A DNA stretch of 7,555 nt from Lachnoclostridium sp. UBA933 (GTDB lineage Bacteria > Bacillota > Clostridia > Lachnospirales > Lachnospiraceae): assembly GCA_002293545.1 (NCBI GenBank), contig DBDL01000074.1:38346-45900 (forward strand), given 5' to 3'. The position numbers and the translations under genes were made by a program. Positions within the stretch are counted from its first letter, which is position 1; every line of letters begins with the position of its first letter. The notes beneath the pieces are model-generated. The model was not told the DNA's origin, made no database searches, and saw only the letters and a program-made list of their open reading frames with translations. This document shows positions 1 to 5,665 of the stretch, piece after piece.

Positions 1-1
1 T

Positions 2-712
2 GGGAATCCGGAATTTTCCGAAAAAGAAGGAACGGAATTATTTCTGAACCCGACCGAAATCACTTTTTATTATTATTCGGGCGCCAAAGCGGAAATGACG
101 TTCAGGAGCATAGGAGGAAAGCTGGTACCCATCTCGAACGTAACGGGATTTACTGCGAAAAAGCGCTCCGACCTAAAAAGCATGACCTTGGCATGGAAGC
201 CTTATCCCAATGCGGTGAGATATACAATCCTGATAAATAAAAACAAAGTATTTATACCCTATGGCACGGCGTCGGGAACCTCCCTTACCGCAAAAAACCT
301 AAAGGCGGGCAAAAAGCATGAGTTTGCCGTTTATGCCGTTATCAGAACAATTACAGGCAAAACAATCAGCGTAAAACAATCATCTGCCGCAAGCGACACA
401 CTGCGGCCGGCAGGGGTGAAAAAGCTGCGTGCCAAAGCATTGCGCGGAAAAATCAAATTATCATGGACAAAGAGAAAAGGGATAAACGGATATCAAATTC
501 AGCGGAAAGTTCATGTACGCATAAAAATGAAAGGATTTAAGCCAAGCTTTAGCCGTTTGAAAACGATAAAGGGAGCAAAGAAGACTTCGCTGACGAACGT
601 AATGCTTGTTTCCGGAATGAAATACAGCTATCGAATCCGGACTTACAAAATGGTAAACAAGAAAAAGATATACAGCACATGGAAAACAATCAATAAAAAG
701 AAATGCCGGTAG
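2..712 (+). CDS. Fibronectin-III-like repeat surface protein, C-terminal part (5' end outside window)
   Basis: The reading frame is already open at base 2, so the ATG at 95 is probably an internal methionine and the gene starts upstream of the window; 236 residues are visible. After about 43 residues come two beta-rich repeats of the fibronectin type III kind, roughly residues 44-136 and 137-236. Each has the family landmarks: a 'V.GF.A / V.KLRAKA' first strand, a tryptophan strand (MTLAWKP; IKLSWTK), a 'Y.I.I / YQIQRK' strand, and a late tyrosine-bearing strand (KHEFAVYAV; KYSYRIRTYK). The protein is very rich in lysine. No sorting signal or membrane segment is seen at the C-terminus, which ends in a second-repeat strand. 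Similar tandem domains occur in secreted and wall-associated proteins of Clostridia, where they act as spacers or carbohydrate- or protein-binding modules. The extracellular location is inferred from the family; the catalytic or adhesive part, if any, lies upstream. Confident about the domain type, not about the function. Confidence 0.75.
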   Translation, partial: GNPEFSEKEGTELFLNPTEITFYYYSGAKAEMTFRSIGGKLVPISNVTGFTAKKRSDLKSMTLAWKPYPNAVRYTILINKNKVFIPYGTASGTSLTAKNLKAGKKHEFAVYAVIRTITGKTISVKQSSAASDTLRPAGVKKLRAKALRGKIKLSWTKRKGINGYQIQRKVHVRIKMKGFKPSFSRLKTIKGAKKTSLTNVMLVSGMKYSYRIRTYKMVNKKKIYSTWKTINKKKCR

Positions 713-723
713 CCGGACGGCAT
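703..723 (+). terminator. Possible weak terminator hairpin overlapping the stop codon
   Basis: ATGCCG (703-708) and CGGCAT (718-723) form a perfect 6-bp GC-rich stem with a 9-base loop, preceded by an A-rich stretch, at the end of the fibronectin-III gene. The following bases (GGATTGTATG) do not make a real T-run, so intrinsic termination would be poor. It may only be a 3'-end stabilising hairpin. Confidence 0.25.
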
Positions 724-776
724 GGATTGTATGAATGGTATGAAACCTTAAATGGGTCATTTTAGAATGGAGGATC

Positions 777-1733
777 ATGAATTATATTGAACAGTACCGG
801 GAAGGTCAAAAATTCACCGGTACATACTTATGCAAGGATAAAAAAGTTTTAAAGACAAAAACAGGGAAAACTTATTATGCACTTACGCTGCAGGACAAGA
901 CCGGATTGGCGGATGCAAAAGTCTGGGAGCTGACAAACGGAATCGAAGAATTTGATATGATGGACTATATTCATTGCGAGGGTTTAGTAACGACTTTTCA
1001 AGGCAATCTTCAGATGAATCTGAAACGGATCCGGAAGAGCCAAGAGGGTGAATTTGATCCGGCGGACTATGTCCCTGCCACAAAAAAAGATATTGAGGAA
1101 ATGTACAGTGTCATATTGAAGTATGTGGCGAGTGTGAAAGACAGTCATATGAAAAAACTGTTGGAACGGTACTTCGTCCAGGACAAGAAGTTTATCAGCG
1201 CTTTTAAGAAGCATTCCGCGGCAAAAAGTGTTCACCATAGTTTTCTCGGCGGATTATTGGAGCATACGGTGGCGGTTACGAACCTATGCAATTTGATGAC
1301 AGAGCAATATTCTACATTGAACCGTGATCTGCTTATTGCCGCCGCATTATTTCATGATATCGGAAAGTTATATGAATTATCAGAATTTCCGAGCAACGAT
1401 TTTACCGATGAAGGGCAGTTGCTTGGCCATATCTATATCGGCACGGAAAAGGTTTCGGCATCCATTGCAGAGATCAGTGGCTTCCCGGTAAAAACTGCCA
1501 GTGAATTAAAGCATTGTATGCTTGCCCACCACGGAAAGCTGGAGTTCGGCTCTCCGAAAGTTCCGGCTATTATGGAAGCGATGGCGCTGCATATGGCTGA
1601 TAATACGGATGCCAAGCTGCAAACGATGACCGAAATATTCAGCAACGCAGCGACAGGAGATGGCTGGCTTGGTTACAACCGTTTATTGGAAAGTAATCTG
1701 AGAAAAACCTGGAGTAAGGACAAGGAATCATGA
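777..1733 (+). CDS. yhaM: 3'-5' exoribonuclease YhaM family (OB fold + HD domain)
   Basis: A cytoplasmic 3'-to-5' exoribonuclease family of Bacillota, known from B. subtilis YhaM, which trims RNA 3' ends. The 318 residues match the family's usual length of about 310-320. Residues 10-90 look like an OB-fold nucleic-acid-binding domain (KTYYALTLQDKTG then DAKVWE). Residues 150-285 are an HD metal-dependent phosphohydrolase domain: HHSFLGGLLEHT (153-164), LFHDIGK (191-197, the HD pair at H193-D194), LLGHIYIG (215-222), the AHHGKLEFGSPK stretch (250-261) and LHMADNTDAK (271-280) with the last metal ligand D275. The start is set by GGAGGA at 769-774; the gap to the ATG is only two bases, shorter than usual, but no better start exists before residue 61. 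The stop codon overlaps the start of rlmD by ATGA, so the two are probably co-translated. No clear promoter is visible in the 64 bases upstream. Family assignment is confident. Confidence 0.93.
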   Translation: MNYIEQYREGQKFTGTYLCKDKKVLKTKTGKTYYALTLQDKTGLADAKVWELTNGIEEFDMMDYIHCEGLVTTFQGNLQMNLKRIRKSQEGEFDPADYVPATKKDIEEMYSVILKYVASVKDSHMKKLLERYFVQDKKFISAFKKHSAAKSVHHSFLGGLLEHTVAVTNLCNLMTEQYSTLNRDLLIAAALFHDIGKLYELSEFPSNDFTDEGQLLGHIYIGTEKVSASIAEISGFPVKTASELKHCMLAHHGKLEFGSPKVPAIMEAMALHMADNTDAKLQTMTEIFSNAATGDGWLGYNRLLESNLRKTWSKDKES

Positions 1734-3106
1734 GATACCGTAAAAATGAAATAATAGAAATAGATATAGATGATTTGGGAAATGAGGGAGAGGGTATCGG
1801 TCATTTGGATGGCTATACCCTTTTTATTAAGGGCGCCTTACCTGGTGAGCGGGTTCGCGCCGGTATCATGAAGGCGGGAAAAAGCTACGGATATGCGCGG
1901 TTGCTGGAAGTAATCAAAAAATCGGATGAGAGGATAGAACCGCTTTGCCCGGCGGCGGGCAAATGCGGAGGCTGTGCGTTACAGCATTTATCATACAGGG
2001 AGCAGTTGAGGTTTAAGCAAAAAAAAGTGATAGACTGTTTGGAGCGGATTGGCGGTGTGAATTGTGAGGAGGCGGAAGTATTCCCCATAATCGGGATGGA
2101 AACCCCGTGGCATTACCGCAACAAAGCACAATTTCCGGTTCGGGCAGGCAAGGATGGAAAAGCGGAAGCAGGGATATATGCCGGAAGAACTCACTCGGTA
2201 ATTCCGGTGACGGATTGTATGATTCAGGACGAGGTAACAAAACAGGTACTGGAGCGTTTTTTGGAATTTATGGAGAGGGGGAAGGTATCTGCTTACGATG
2301 AAAGGAGTCATACGGGAAAGGTTCGCCACGTGTTTATCCGGAAAGGGTTCATGACAGGAGAAGTAATGGTTTGTTTGGTCGTAAACGAGCCGGCGGAGCG
2401 GTTCCGGAAAAGTTATGGGAAACGGATGACAGAGTCGTTTGGCAAAGTGGACGGAATTGTTTCAATCCAGGTGAATGAGAATCAGGAAAAAACAAACGTG
2501 ATAATGGGACGGAAGTATTTAACGGTCTGGGGGAAAGAGCATATTGAAGATATCATCGGCAATATGAGATACCTGATATCAGGTGAGTCGTTTTATCAGG
2601 TGAACGCTGAACAGACTGTAATATTATACAAAAAGGTTTTGGAGTTTGCAGGCTTAAAAGAAGGCGGCTGTGTATGGGATCTGTACTGCGGAATCGGGAC
2701 GATATCACTTTTTTTGGCTGCGGCAGTTGGAGAGAGCGGGGAAGTTGTAGGAGTGGAGATTGTCAGGAAAGCGATTGAGGACGCAAAAAGAAATGCGGCA
2801 CTGAATGGAATAAAGAATGTCCGCTTTATATGCGGAGCGGCAGAGGATATCGGGAAAACGAGGAGAGCGGATGTGGTTGTGGTGGACCCGCCGCGAAAAG
2901 GGTGTGACGAAGAGGTATTAAAGGTGATAGGAGAAGTGAAAGCGCAGAAAGTTGTTTATGTCAGTTGTAACCCCGGAACATTGGGGAGAGATGTAAAAAT
3001 CCTAGGGGAGATGGGGTATGATGTGAAGAAGGTGCAGGGGGTGGATATGTTTCCTTGGACGGGGCATGTGGAAATCGTGGTGCTTCTAACCACTGCCAAT
3101 AGATGA
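1730..3106 (+). CDS. rlmD: 23S rRNA (uracil-C5)-methyltransferase RlmD/RlmCD family
   Basis: SAM-dependent enzyme that makes 5-methyluridine in 23S rRNA (RumA/TrmA family). The 458 residues are a normal length. Residues 1-60 are a TRAM RNA-binding domain. Cysteines C73, C79, C82 (CPAAGKCGGCALQ) and C163 (TDCM) are the expected [4Fe-4S] ligands. The SAM-binding motif is DLYCGIGTISLFLA (317-330), with GVEIV (341-345) and DPPRKG (386-391) following; VSCNPGTLGRD (411-421) carries the catalytic nucleophile C413, and FPWTGHVE (441-448) carries the general base E448. Translation is coupled to yhaM through the ATGA overlap, with AAGGA at 1716-1720 or 1722-1726 as binding site. Whether it modifies U747, U1939 or both cannot be read from sequence; Bacillota enzymes of this family (RlmCD) often do both. 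The last residues after HVEIVVLL (TTANR) are unlike the usual tail, and composition drops just after, so the 3' end may have been rewritten by an insertion. Confidence 0.94.
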   Translation: MRYRKNEIIEIDIDDLGNEGEGIGHLDGYTLFIKGALPGERVRAGIMKAGKSYGYARLLEVIKKSDERIEPLCPAAGKCGGCALQHLSYREQLRFKQKKVIDCLERIGGVNCEEAEVFPIIGMETPWHYRNKAQFPVRAGKDGKAEAGIYAGRTHSVIPVTDCMIQDEVTKQVLERFLEFMERGKVSAYDERSHTGKVRHVFIRKGFMTGEVMVCLVVNEPAERFRKSYGKRMTESFGKVDGIVSIQVNENQEKTNVIMGRKYLTVWGKEHIEDIIGNMRYLISGESFYQVNAEQTVILYKKVLEFAGLKEGGCVWDLYCGIGTISLFLAAAVGESGEVVGVEIVRKAIEDAKRNAALNGIKNVRFICGAAEDIGKTRRADVVVVDPPRKGCDEEVLKVIGEVKAQKVVYVSCNPGTLGRDVKILGEMGYDVKKVQGVDMFPWTGHVEIVVLLTTANR

Positions 3107-3110
3107 TTTG
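3076..3110. other. Composition break and possible element insertion site at the rlmD 3' end
   Basis: The boundary between normal-composition chromosome and AT-rich accessory DNA lies at or just after the final codons of rlmD. A short inverted repeat, GTGGT (3077-3081) and ACCAC (3089-3093) around a 7-base centre, spans the codons after the conserved HVE motif. The 3' end of this methyltransferase gene (rum) is a known integration target for some streptococcal mobile elements such as phage m46.1. No recombinase or second attachment half is visible in the window, so this is an inference. Confidence 0.3.
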
Positions 3111-3251
3111 ATTGATTTATACAAAGTTAAAAGCATTGATTTGCCACCCGAATTCCAAAAAACACACAGAGATCAAATAATAGAAATGAACATGCTGAAC
3201 AATTGCGCAGTTAATCCCGTTTTTGCTTCTATGACGTTCTTGAGTTGGTAA
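3090..3251 (+). pseudogene. Unrecognised coding remnant abutting rlmD
   Basis: A frame of 53 codons stays open from just after an in-frame TAA (3087-3089) to TAA at 3249-3251 and reads like protein (IDDLIDLYKVKSIDLPPEF then QKTHRDQIIEMNMLNN). It has no ATG until residue 33, no ribosome binding site, and overlaps the end of rlmD in another frame, so it is more likely the severed tail of a gene than a working one. The family is not recognised. Chance openness cannot be excluded at this length. Confidence 0.25.
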
Positions 3252-3360
3252 TTTGTTCAAATATTTCAACAGATTGTTCAGCCATCTTCTTCGTATCATG
3301 AACATAAGTTTGTAATGTAGTTTCAATATTTGAAAGAATCTGTTGATGTATATTGCCCAT
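3229..3360 (-). CDS. Possible 43-residue small protein or N-terminal gene remnant
   Basis: On the reverse strand an ATG at 3360-3358 opens a 43-residue frame ending at TAG (3231-3229). The peptide begins MGNIHQQILSNIETTLQTYV and continues as an amphipathic, helix-prone stretch rich in E, Q, K and T without rare residues, which is more protein-like than most short frames here. Upstream the frame is closed by a TAG 15-13 bases before the ATG, and only a weak GAGA lies before the start. It could be the 5' piece of a broken gene converging on the remnant at 3090-3251. Family not recognised. Confidence 0.25.
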   Translation of the reverse strand: MGNIHQQILSNIETTLQTYVHDTKKMAEQSVEIFEQITNSRTS

Positions 3361-3383
3361 TCTCAGTAATGCAAACTAATTTT

Positions 3384-3470
3384 GTGCGGAGAAGTGTACT
3401 TTCAATGCACTTCTGTACGGGTAAAATACGATGAGAAGCATTCCCAGTAAAATGCGGGGCACTTATTTTT
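3384..3470 (+). other. Structured intergenic segment with two hairpins
   Basis: Within the long gene-poor stretch 3107-3561 this part is unusually foldable. AGAAGTG (3390-3396) pairs perfectly with CACTTCT (3408-3414) around an 11-base loop; GCATT (3438-3442) pairs with AATGC (3451-3455) around an 8-base loop; and GTGC (3384-3387) could close both by pairing with GCAC (3459-3462). A T-rich run (ACTTATTTTT, 3461-3470) follows. It may be a terminator-bearing small RNA, the 3' end of a lost transcript, an operator region, or a dispersed repeat. No known riboswitch class was recognised. Confidence 0.3.
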
Positions 3471-3479
3471 ATGTACCTA

Positions 3480-3507
3480 TTGCAAAAATCAAAAAGTTTG
3501 CTATAAT
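3480..3507 (+). promoter_or_regulatory. SigA-type promoter for the HTH gene
   Basis: TTGCAA (3480-3485) is followed after 16 bases by a perfect TATAAT (3502-3507), preceded by the extended -10 element TGC. Transcription would begin near 3514, giving a leader of about 48 bases before the HTH start codon at 3562. Confidence 0.65.
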
Positions 3508-3561
3508 AAATTATCTGATTTGTGTAATTCATTAAAGATAGTACAGACAGAGGAGCAGTAT

Positions 3562-3789
3562 ATGCTGAAAAATAATATAGAAGTAGACGTTAAAGTTAAG
3601 TGTATAGAGAACGGTATTACGCAGGCACAGCTTGCGGAGGAGATTAAAACGACAAGTTCGTATGTCAACCGCATCATCAAAAAGCAGGAGGGTGTGGTGA
3701 ACAAGATCTTTGTGCAGATGCTGGAAGCACTTGGGTATGATATTGAACTTACTTATGTGAAGCAAAATGATGAGGATGGTGGAGTATGA
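3562..3789 (+). CDS. Small helix-turn-helix (XRE-like) DNA-binding protein
   Basis: A 75-residue cytoplasmic DNA-binding protein. Residues 17-41 form a helix-turn-helix: ITQAQLAEEI (19-28), the turn KTTSSYVN (29-36), then recognition helix SYVNRIIKK (33-41). The tail LEALGYDIELTYV (54-66) is typical of small XRE-type regulators. The ATG at 3562 is chosen because AGGAG (3551-3555) sits six bases before it; an in-frame TTG at 3520 would lie only 13 bases after the -10 box and has no binding site. The stop overlaps the next gene by ATGA (3786-3789), so the two are translated together, the layout of a regulator or antitoxin controlling its partner. The inverted repeat at 3390-3414 upstream is a candidate operator, but this is only inference. 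Confidence 0.8.
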   Translation: MLKNNIEVDVKVKCIENGITQAQLAEEIKTTSSYVNRIIKKQEGVVNKIFVQMLEALGYDIELTYVKQNDEDGGV

Positions 3790-4103
3790 TTATTTATGCT
3801 ACAAAGCAAACCTTTGAACGATATAAATTAAAACTTCCGGCAGAATTAACACCACCTCTTAATATGATCGCTCACTACTTGCTTGAACTTTATAAAGATG
3901 ATAAAGAGATGGCGAAAGCACTGAAAAAGCTGTTTGAGGGAAATCCTGTTACTTGCTTTGCAAAGCTTACGGATAAAAGTGCCATTGCTACTCTTAACAC
4001 AACACAAAGCAGCTTTGCTGATGATGGATACCGATTTTATGAATTTATCAGAGAGGGCATTCTGCATACTATGGAAATCAATCACGCTGCGAATTTTAAG
4101 TGA
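3786..4103 (+). CDS. DUF6933-like protein, apparently with an internal deletion
   Basis: A 105-residue protein coupled to the HTH gene by a 4-base overlap. The start MIIYATKQTFERYKLKLPAE and the second half (IAHYLLELYKDDKE, FAKLTDKSAIATLNTTQSS, DGYRFYEFI, GILHTMEIN) resemble, from memory, a Clostridia family annotated as DUF6933 whose members are near 160 residues or more. Here the N-terminal 24 residues run straight into LNMIAHYLLELYKDD, so the central part, usually containing an aromatic-rich 'lf..drrk' core, looks missing in frame; the junction would be near residues 24-28 (about 3855-3869). After the TGA stop the same frame remains open for 30 more codons to 4196, compatible with a former TGG tryptophan codon. 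The function is unknown; the family name is from recollection and was not checked. It may be a non-functional partner of the HTH protein. Confidence 0.55.
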   Translation: MIIYATKQTFERYKLKLPAELTPPLNMIAHYLLELYKDDKEMAKALKKLFEGNPVTCFAKLTDKSAIATLNTTQSSFADDGYRFYEFIREGILHTMEINHAANFK

Positions 4104-4112
4104 TTATTTACT

Positions 4113-4196
4113 ATGAAAACAGAAGGGAAAACAGAACATCTCTATTCAAGAGAAAAATTCAGAGAGATTGTGCTTGAGAGGTATGGAAAATCTTAA
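4113..4196 (+). pseudogene. In-frame C-terminal continuation of the DUF6933-like gene after TGA
   Basis: The frame of the preceding gene continues after its TGA (4101-4103) with LFT, then ATG at 4113 and a 27-residue basic stretch (MKTEGKTEHLYSREKFREIV, then LERYGKS) to TAA at 4194-4196. There is no proper ribosome binding site for the ATG. The segment reads like the true C-terminus of a longer protein cut by a nonsense change, but could be an unrelated fragment. Confidence 0.3.
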
Positions 4197-4240
4197 ACAG
4201 TAAAAGTGGAGGAAGGATAATTTTGCTGAGAGAGAATTAG

Positions 4241-4420
4241 ATGAAAAAAGTGGTTGTTGCAGAATTAGCAACAATCACTCATAAGGGAAACTACATACTT
4301 AAAATGGAGTTAATTTTTATAGATACACAAAAATTAACGAAGAAGCATTCCATAGATATCAGCAGACTGAGTGAAGATGGTATAGATGTGGAAATTGAAA
4401 AGGATTTCAAGATATGTTAG
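4241..4420 (+). CDS. Hypothetical small protein, 59 residues
   Basis: Starts MKKVVVAELATITHKGNYIL and ends in an acidic stretch (LSEDGIDVEIEKDFKIC). Alternating hydrophobic residues at 2-13 and 18-28 suggest beta strands; no signal peptide or membrane helix. The family is not recognised. The ATG directly follows TAG (4238-4240). The strong site GGAGGAAGGA (4208-4217) is correctly spaced not for this ATG but for a TTG at 4223 in the same frame, which reads five codons and hits that TAG. So translation may reinitiate at the ATG, or the gene once began at TTG and has a nonsense codon. It lies alone between the DUF6933-like gene and rhuM, all in the same direction. Real coding is plausible but not certain. 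Confidence 0.45.
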   Translation: MKKVVVAELATITHKGNYILKMELIFIDTQKLTKKHSIDISRLSEDGIDVEIEKDFKIC

Positions 4421-4442
4421 CGGGCAGAATAGTTCCTGCTAA
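4417..4442 (+). other. Stem-loop at the end of the 59-residue ORF
   Basis: TTAGCGGG (4417-4424) can pair with CCTGCTAA (4435-4442) over eight positions with one G-U pair and a 10-base loop, overlapping the stop codon. An A-run rather than a T-run follows, so it is not a standard intrinsic terminator on this strand. Confidence 0.3.
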
Positions 4443-4489
4443 AAGGCATTTGTAAATATTTAAGAAAGATTGCGGACTGGAGGACTATC

Positions 4490-5428
4490 ATGTCAAAGAA
4501 GAAAGATGAAATAACAATACACAGATCGGCGGCTGAATACCTGACCTATGTGGCTGCTGTCGGGGACAATGCAGACAGTATGGAAATGCGTTACGAAGAT
4601 GAAAATATATGGCTGACGCAAAAGATGATGGCGCAGCTGTATGATGTGAGCCTTCCAACGGTTAATGAACATATCAAAAAAATATATGATGACGGTGAGC
4701 TGGCGGAGAAGGCAACTATTCGGAAATTCCGAATAGTTCAAACCGAAGGCTCAAGACAGGTAAATCGTGAAGTCATTCATTATAACCTCCAGATGATCAT
4801 CGCCGTTGGCTTTAAAGTCAACAACGACCGTGCTGTTCGTTTCCGTAAATGGTCAGGACAAATCATCAAAGATTATACCATTCAAGGCTGGACGATGGAC
4901 AAGGAACGGCTGAAAAAAGGTCATATGTTCACAGATGAATATTTTGAGCGTCAGTTACAGAATATCCGTGAGATTCGCCTTTCAGAGCGTAAATTCTATC
5001 AGAAAATCACTGACCTGTATGCTACAGCCTTTGACTATGATAAAGATGCAAAGACTACCAGACGTTTTTTTCAGACTGTGCAGAATAAGATGCACTGGGC
5101 GGTTCACAGGCATACAGCAGCAGAGTTGATTGTGGAGCGTGCTGACGCAGAGAAAGAACATATGGGACTGACTACTTGGGAAACTGCTCCAGAGGGGAAA
5201 ATTGTAAAGTCAGATGTGTCGATAGCAAAGAACTATCTGAGCGATAAAGAAATGTCCTACATGGAACGAATTGTATCCTTGTACCTTGATTATGCGGAAC
5301 TGCAGGCAAAACTTCATGCGGAAACTGAATTTGAAAAGTATCGTATTGTGCAAGACAGAATATTCATGTCGGATTATGATAAGTTTTTGCTGGATTTGGA
5401 AAAACAAACAAAAAATAAATCTGATTAG
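4490..5428 (+). CDS. rhuM: RhuM family protein, probably with an internal deletion
   Basis: Member of the RhuM family, first named from a Salmonella pathogenicity island and widespread in accessory islands; its biochemical role is not established. The N-terminal half has the family pattern: IWLTQKMMAQLYDVSLPTV (40-58), a winged-helix-like segment, then ELAEKATIRKFRIVQTEGSR (70-89), the VNREVIHYNLQMIIAVGFKV stretch (91-110), RFRKWSGQIIKDYTIQGW (117-134) and DKERLKKG (137-144). The C-terminal half has FYQKITDLYATAFDYDKD (169-186), FFQTVQNKMHWAVHRHTAAE (193-212) and YLSDKEM (249-255). After LYLDYAELQA (264-273) it jumps to KLHAETEFEKYR (274-285); relatives usually carry some 35-40 residues between these two blocks, including an 'MTM.DW' segment, which are absent. 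The total of 312 residues is short against roughly 330-345. The frame is kept. GGAGG at 4479-4483, six bases before the ATG, sets the start. The gene stands alone, without a visible promoter. Confidence 0.85.
   Translation: MSKKKDEITIHRSAAEYLTYVAAVGDNADSMEMRYEDENIWLTQKMMAQLYDVSLPTVNEHIKKIYDDGELAEKATIRKFRIVQTEGSRQVNREVIHYNLQMIIAVGFKVNNDRAVRFRKWSGQIIKDYTIQGWTMDKERLKKGHMFTDEYFERQLQNIREIRLSERKFYQKITDLYATAFDYDKDAKTTRRFFQTVQNKMHWAVHRHTAAELIVERADAEKEHMGLTTWETAPEGKIVKSDVSIAKNYLSDKEMSYMERIVSLYLDYAELQAKLHAETEFEKYRIVQDRIFMSDYDKFLLDLEKQTKNKSD
4714..4738. repeat. Perfect 12-bp inverted repeat inside rhuM
   Basis: AACTATTCGGAA (4714-4725) and TTCCGAATAGTT (4727-4738) are exact reverse complements around a single A, within codons for TIRKFRIV. 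It could fold into a hairpin in mRNA or be a dimeric protein binding site. The encoded residues are part of a family-conserved block, which partly limits the choice of bases. Confidence 0.85.
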
Positions 5429-5444
5429 GGATAGAGTCGAATTG

Positions 5445-5459
5445 TTGCAAATTTTGCAA
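5445..5459. repeat. Short palindrome after rhuM
   Basis: TTGCAAA (5445-5451) and TTTGCAA (5453-5459) form 7-bp arms around one T, 17 bases after the rhuM stop codon. The arms are AT-rich and the loop is too small for a hairpin terminator; a protein binding site or chance are both possible. Confidence 0.35.
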
Positions 5460-5464
5460 TAACT

Positions 5465-5608
5465 GTGGCGGCTAACAGCATAACGGAGAACAGTGAGTTT
5501 GTCTGTCAGTATGGATTGGAAGTATTTATGGAACAGCAGAAAAAATATACTTGTTCAAAATATAGCGGCATTATTTCCACTCATGACAGGGAATGCAGCG
5601 AGTGTTAA
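5465..5608 (+). pseudogene. DUF3795 zinc-ribbon protein, C-terminal remnant
   Basis: The frame reads LEVFMEQQKKYTCSKYSGII (residues 18-37 from a GTG at 5465) then STHDRECSEC and a stop. This matches the end of DUF3795-type proteins, where a helix ending in 'f...Q..KY.C' leads into a C-x-x-C...C-x-x-C zinc ribbon followed by GGIIS.HD. Only the last part of such a protein is present; the frame upstream is closed by TAG at 5432-5434 and the first 20 residues do not resemble the family. The second cysteine of the first pair is replaced by tyrosine (CSKY) and the first glycine of GGII by serine, so metal binding is probably lost. No ribosome binding site fits. Interpreted as a decayed fragment; family assignment is from recollection of the motif. 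Confidence 0.55.
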
Positions 5609-5665
5609 GAAAAGATGAACGATGAAACGTCTGGTTTATAGGATTTGAAGTTGTGAGGATGGATT

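Noticed and set aside
461..778. Reverse-strand open frame of 105 codons opposite the fibronectin-III gene
   Set aside because: Composition is that of an antisense shadow (many H, F, Y, S), it lies opposite a clear coding frame, and it has no family resemblance.
1885..2329. Several overlapping reverse-strand frames inside rlmD
   Set aside because: All lie opposite conserved parts of rlmD and read as low-plausibility, proline- and cysteine-rich shadows.
3323..3532. Reverse-strand 69-codon frame covering the promoter and hairpin region
   Set aside because: It overlaps the promoter of the HTH gene, has no good ribosome binding site and no protein-like pattern; the structured DNA explains the region better.
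3520..3561. Upstream TTG start adding 14 residues to the HTH protein
   Set aside because: It would begin 13 bases after the -10 box with no binding site, whereas the ATG at 3562 has AGGAG at ideal spacing.
3501..4085. Reverse-strand frames opposite the HTH and DUF6933-like genes
   Set aside because: Shadows of coupled forward genes that have a promoter, binding site and ATGA overlap.
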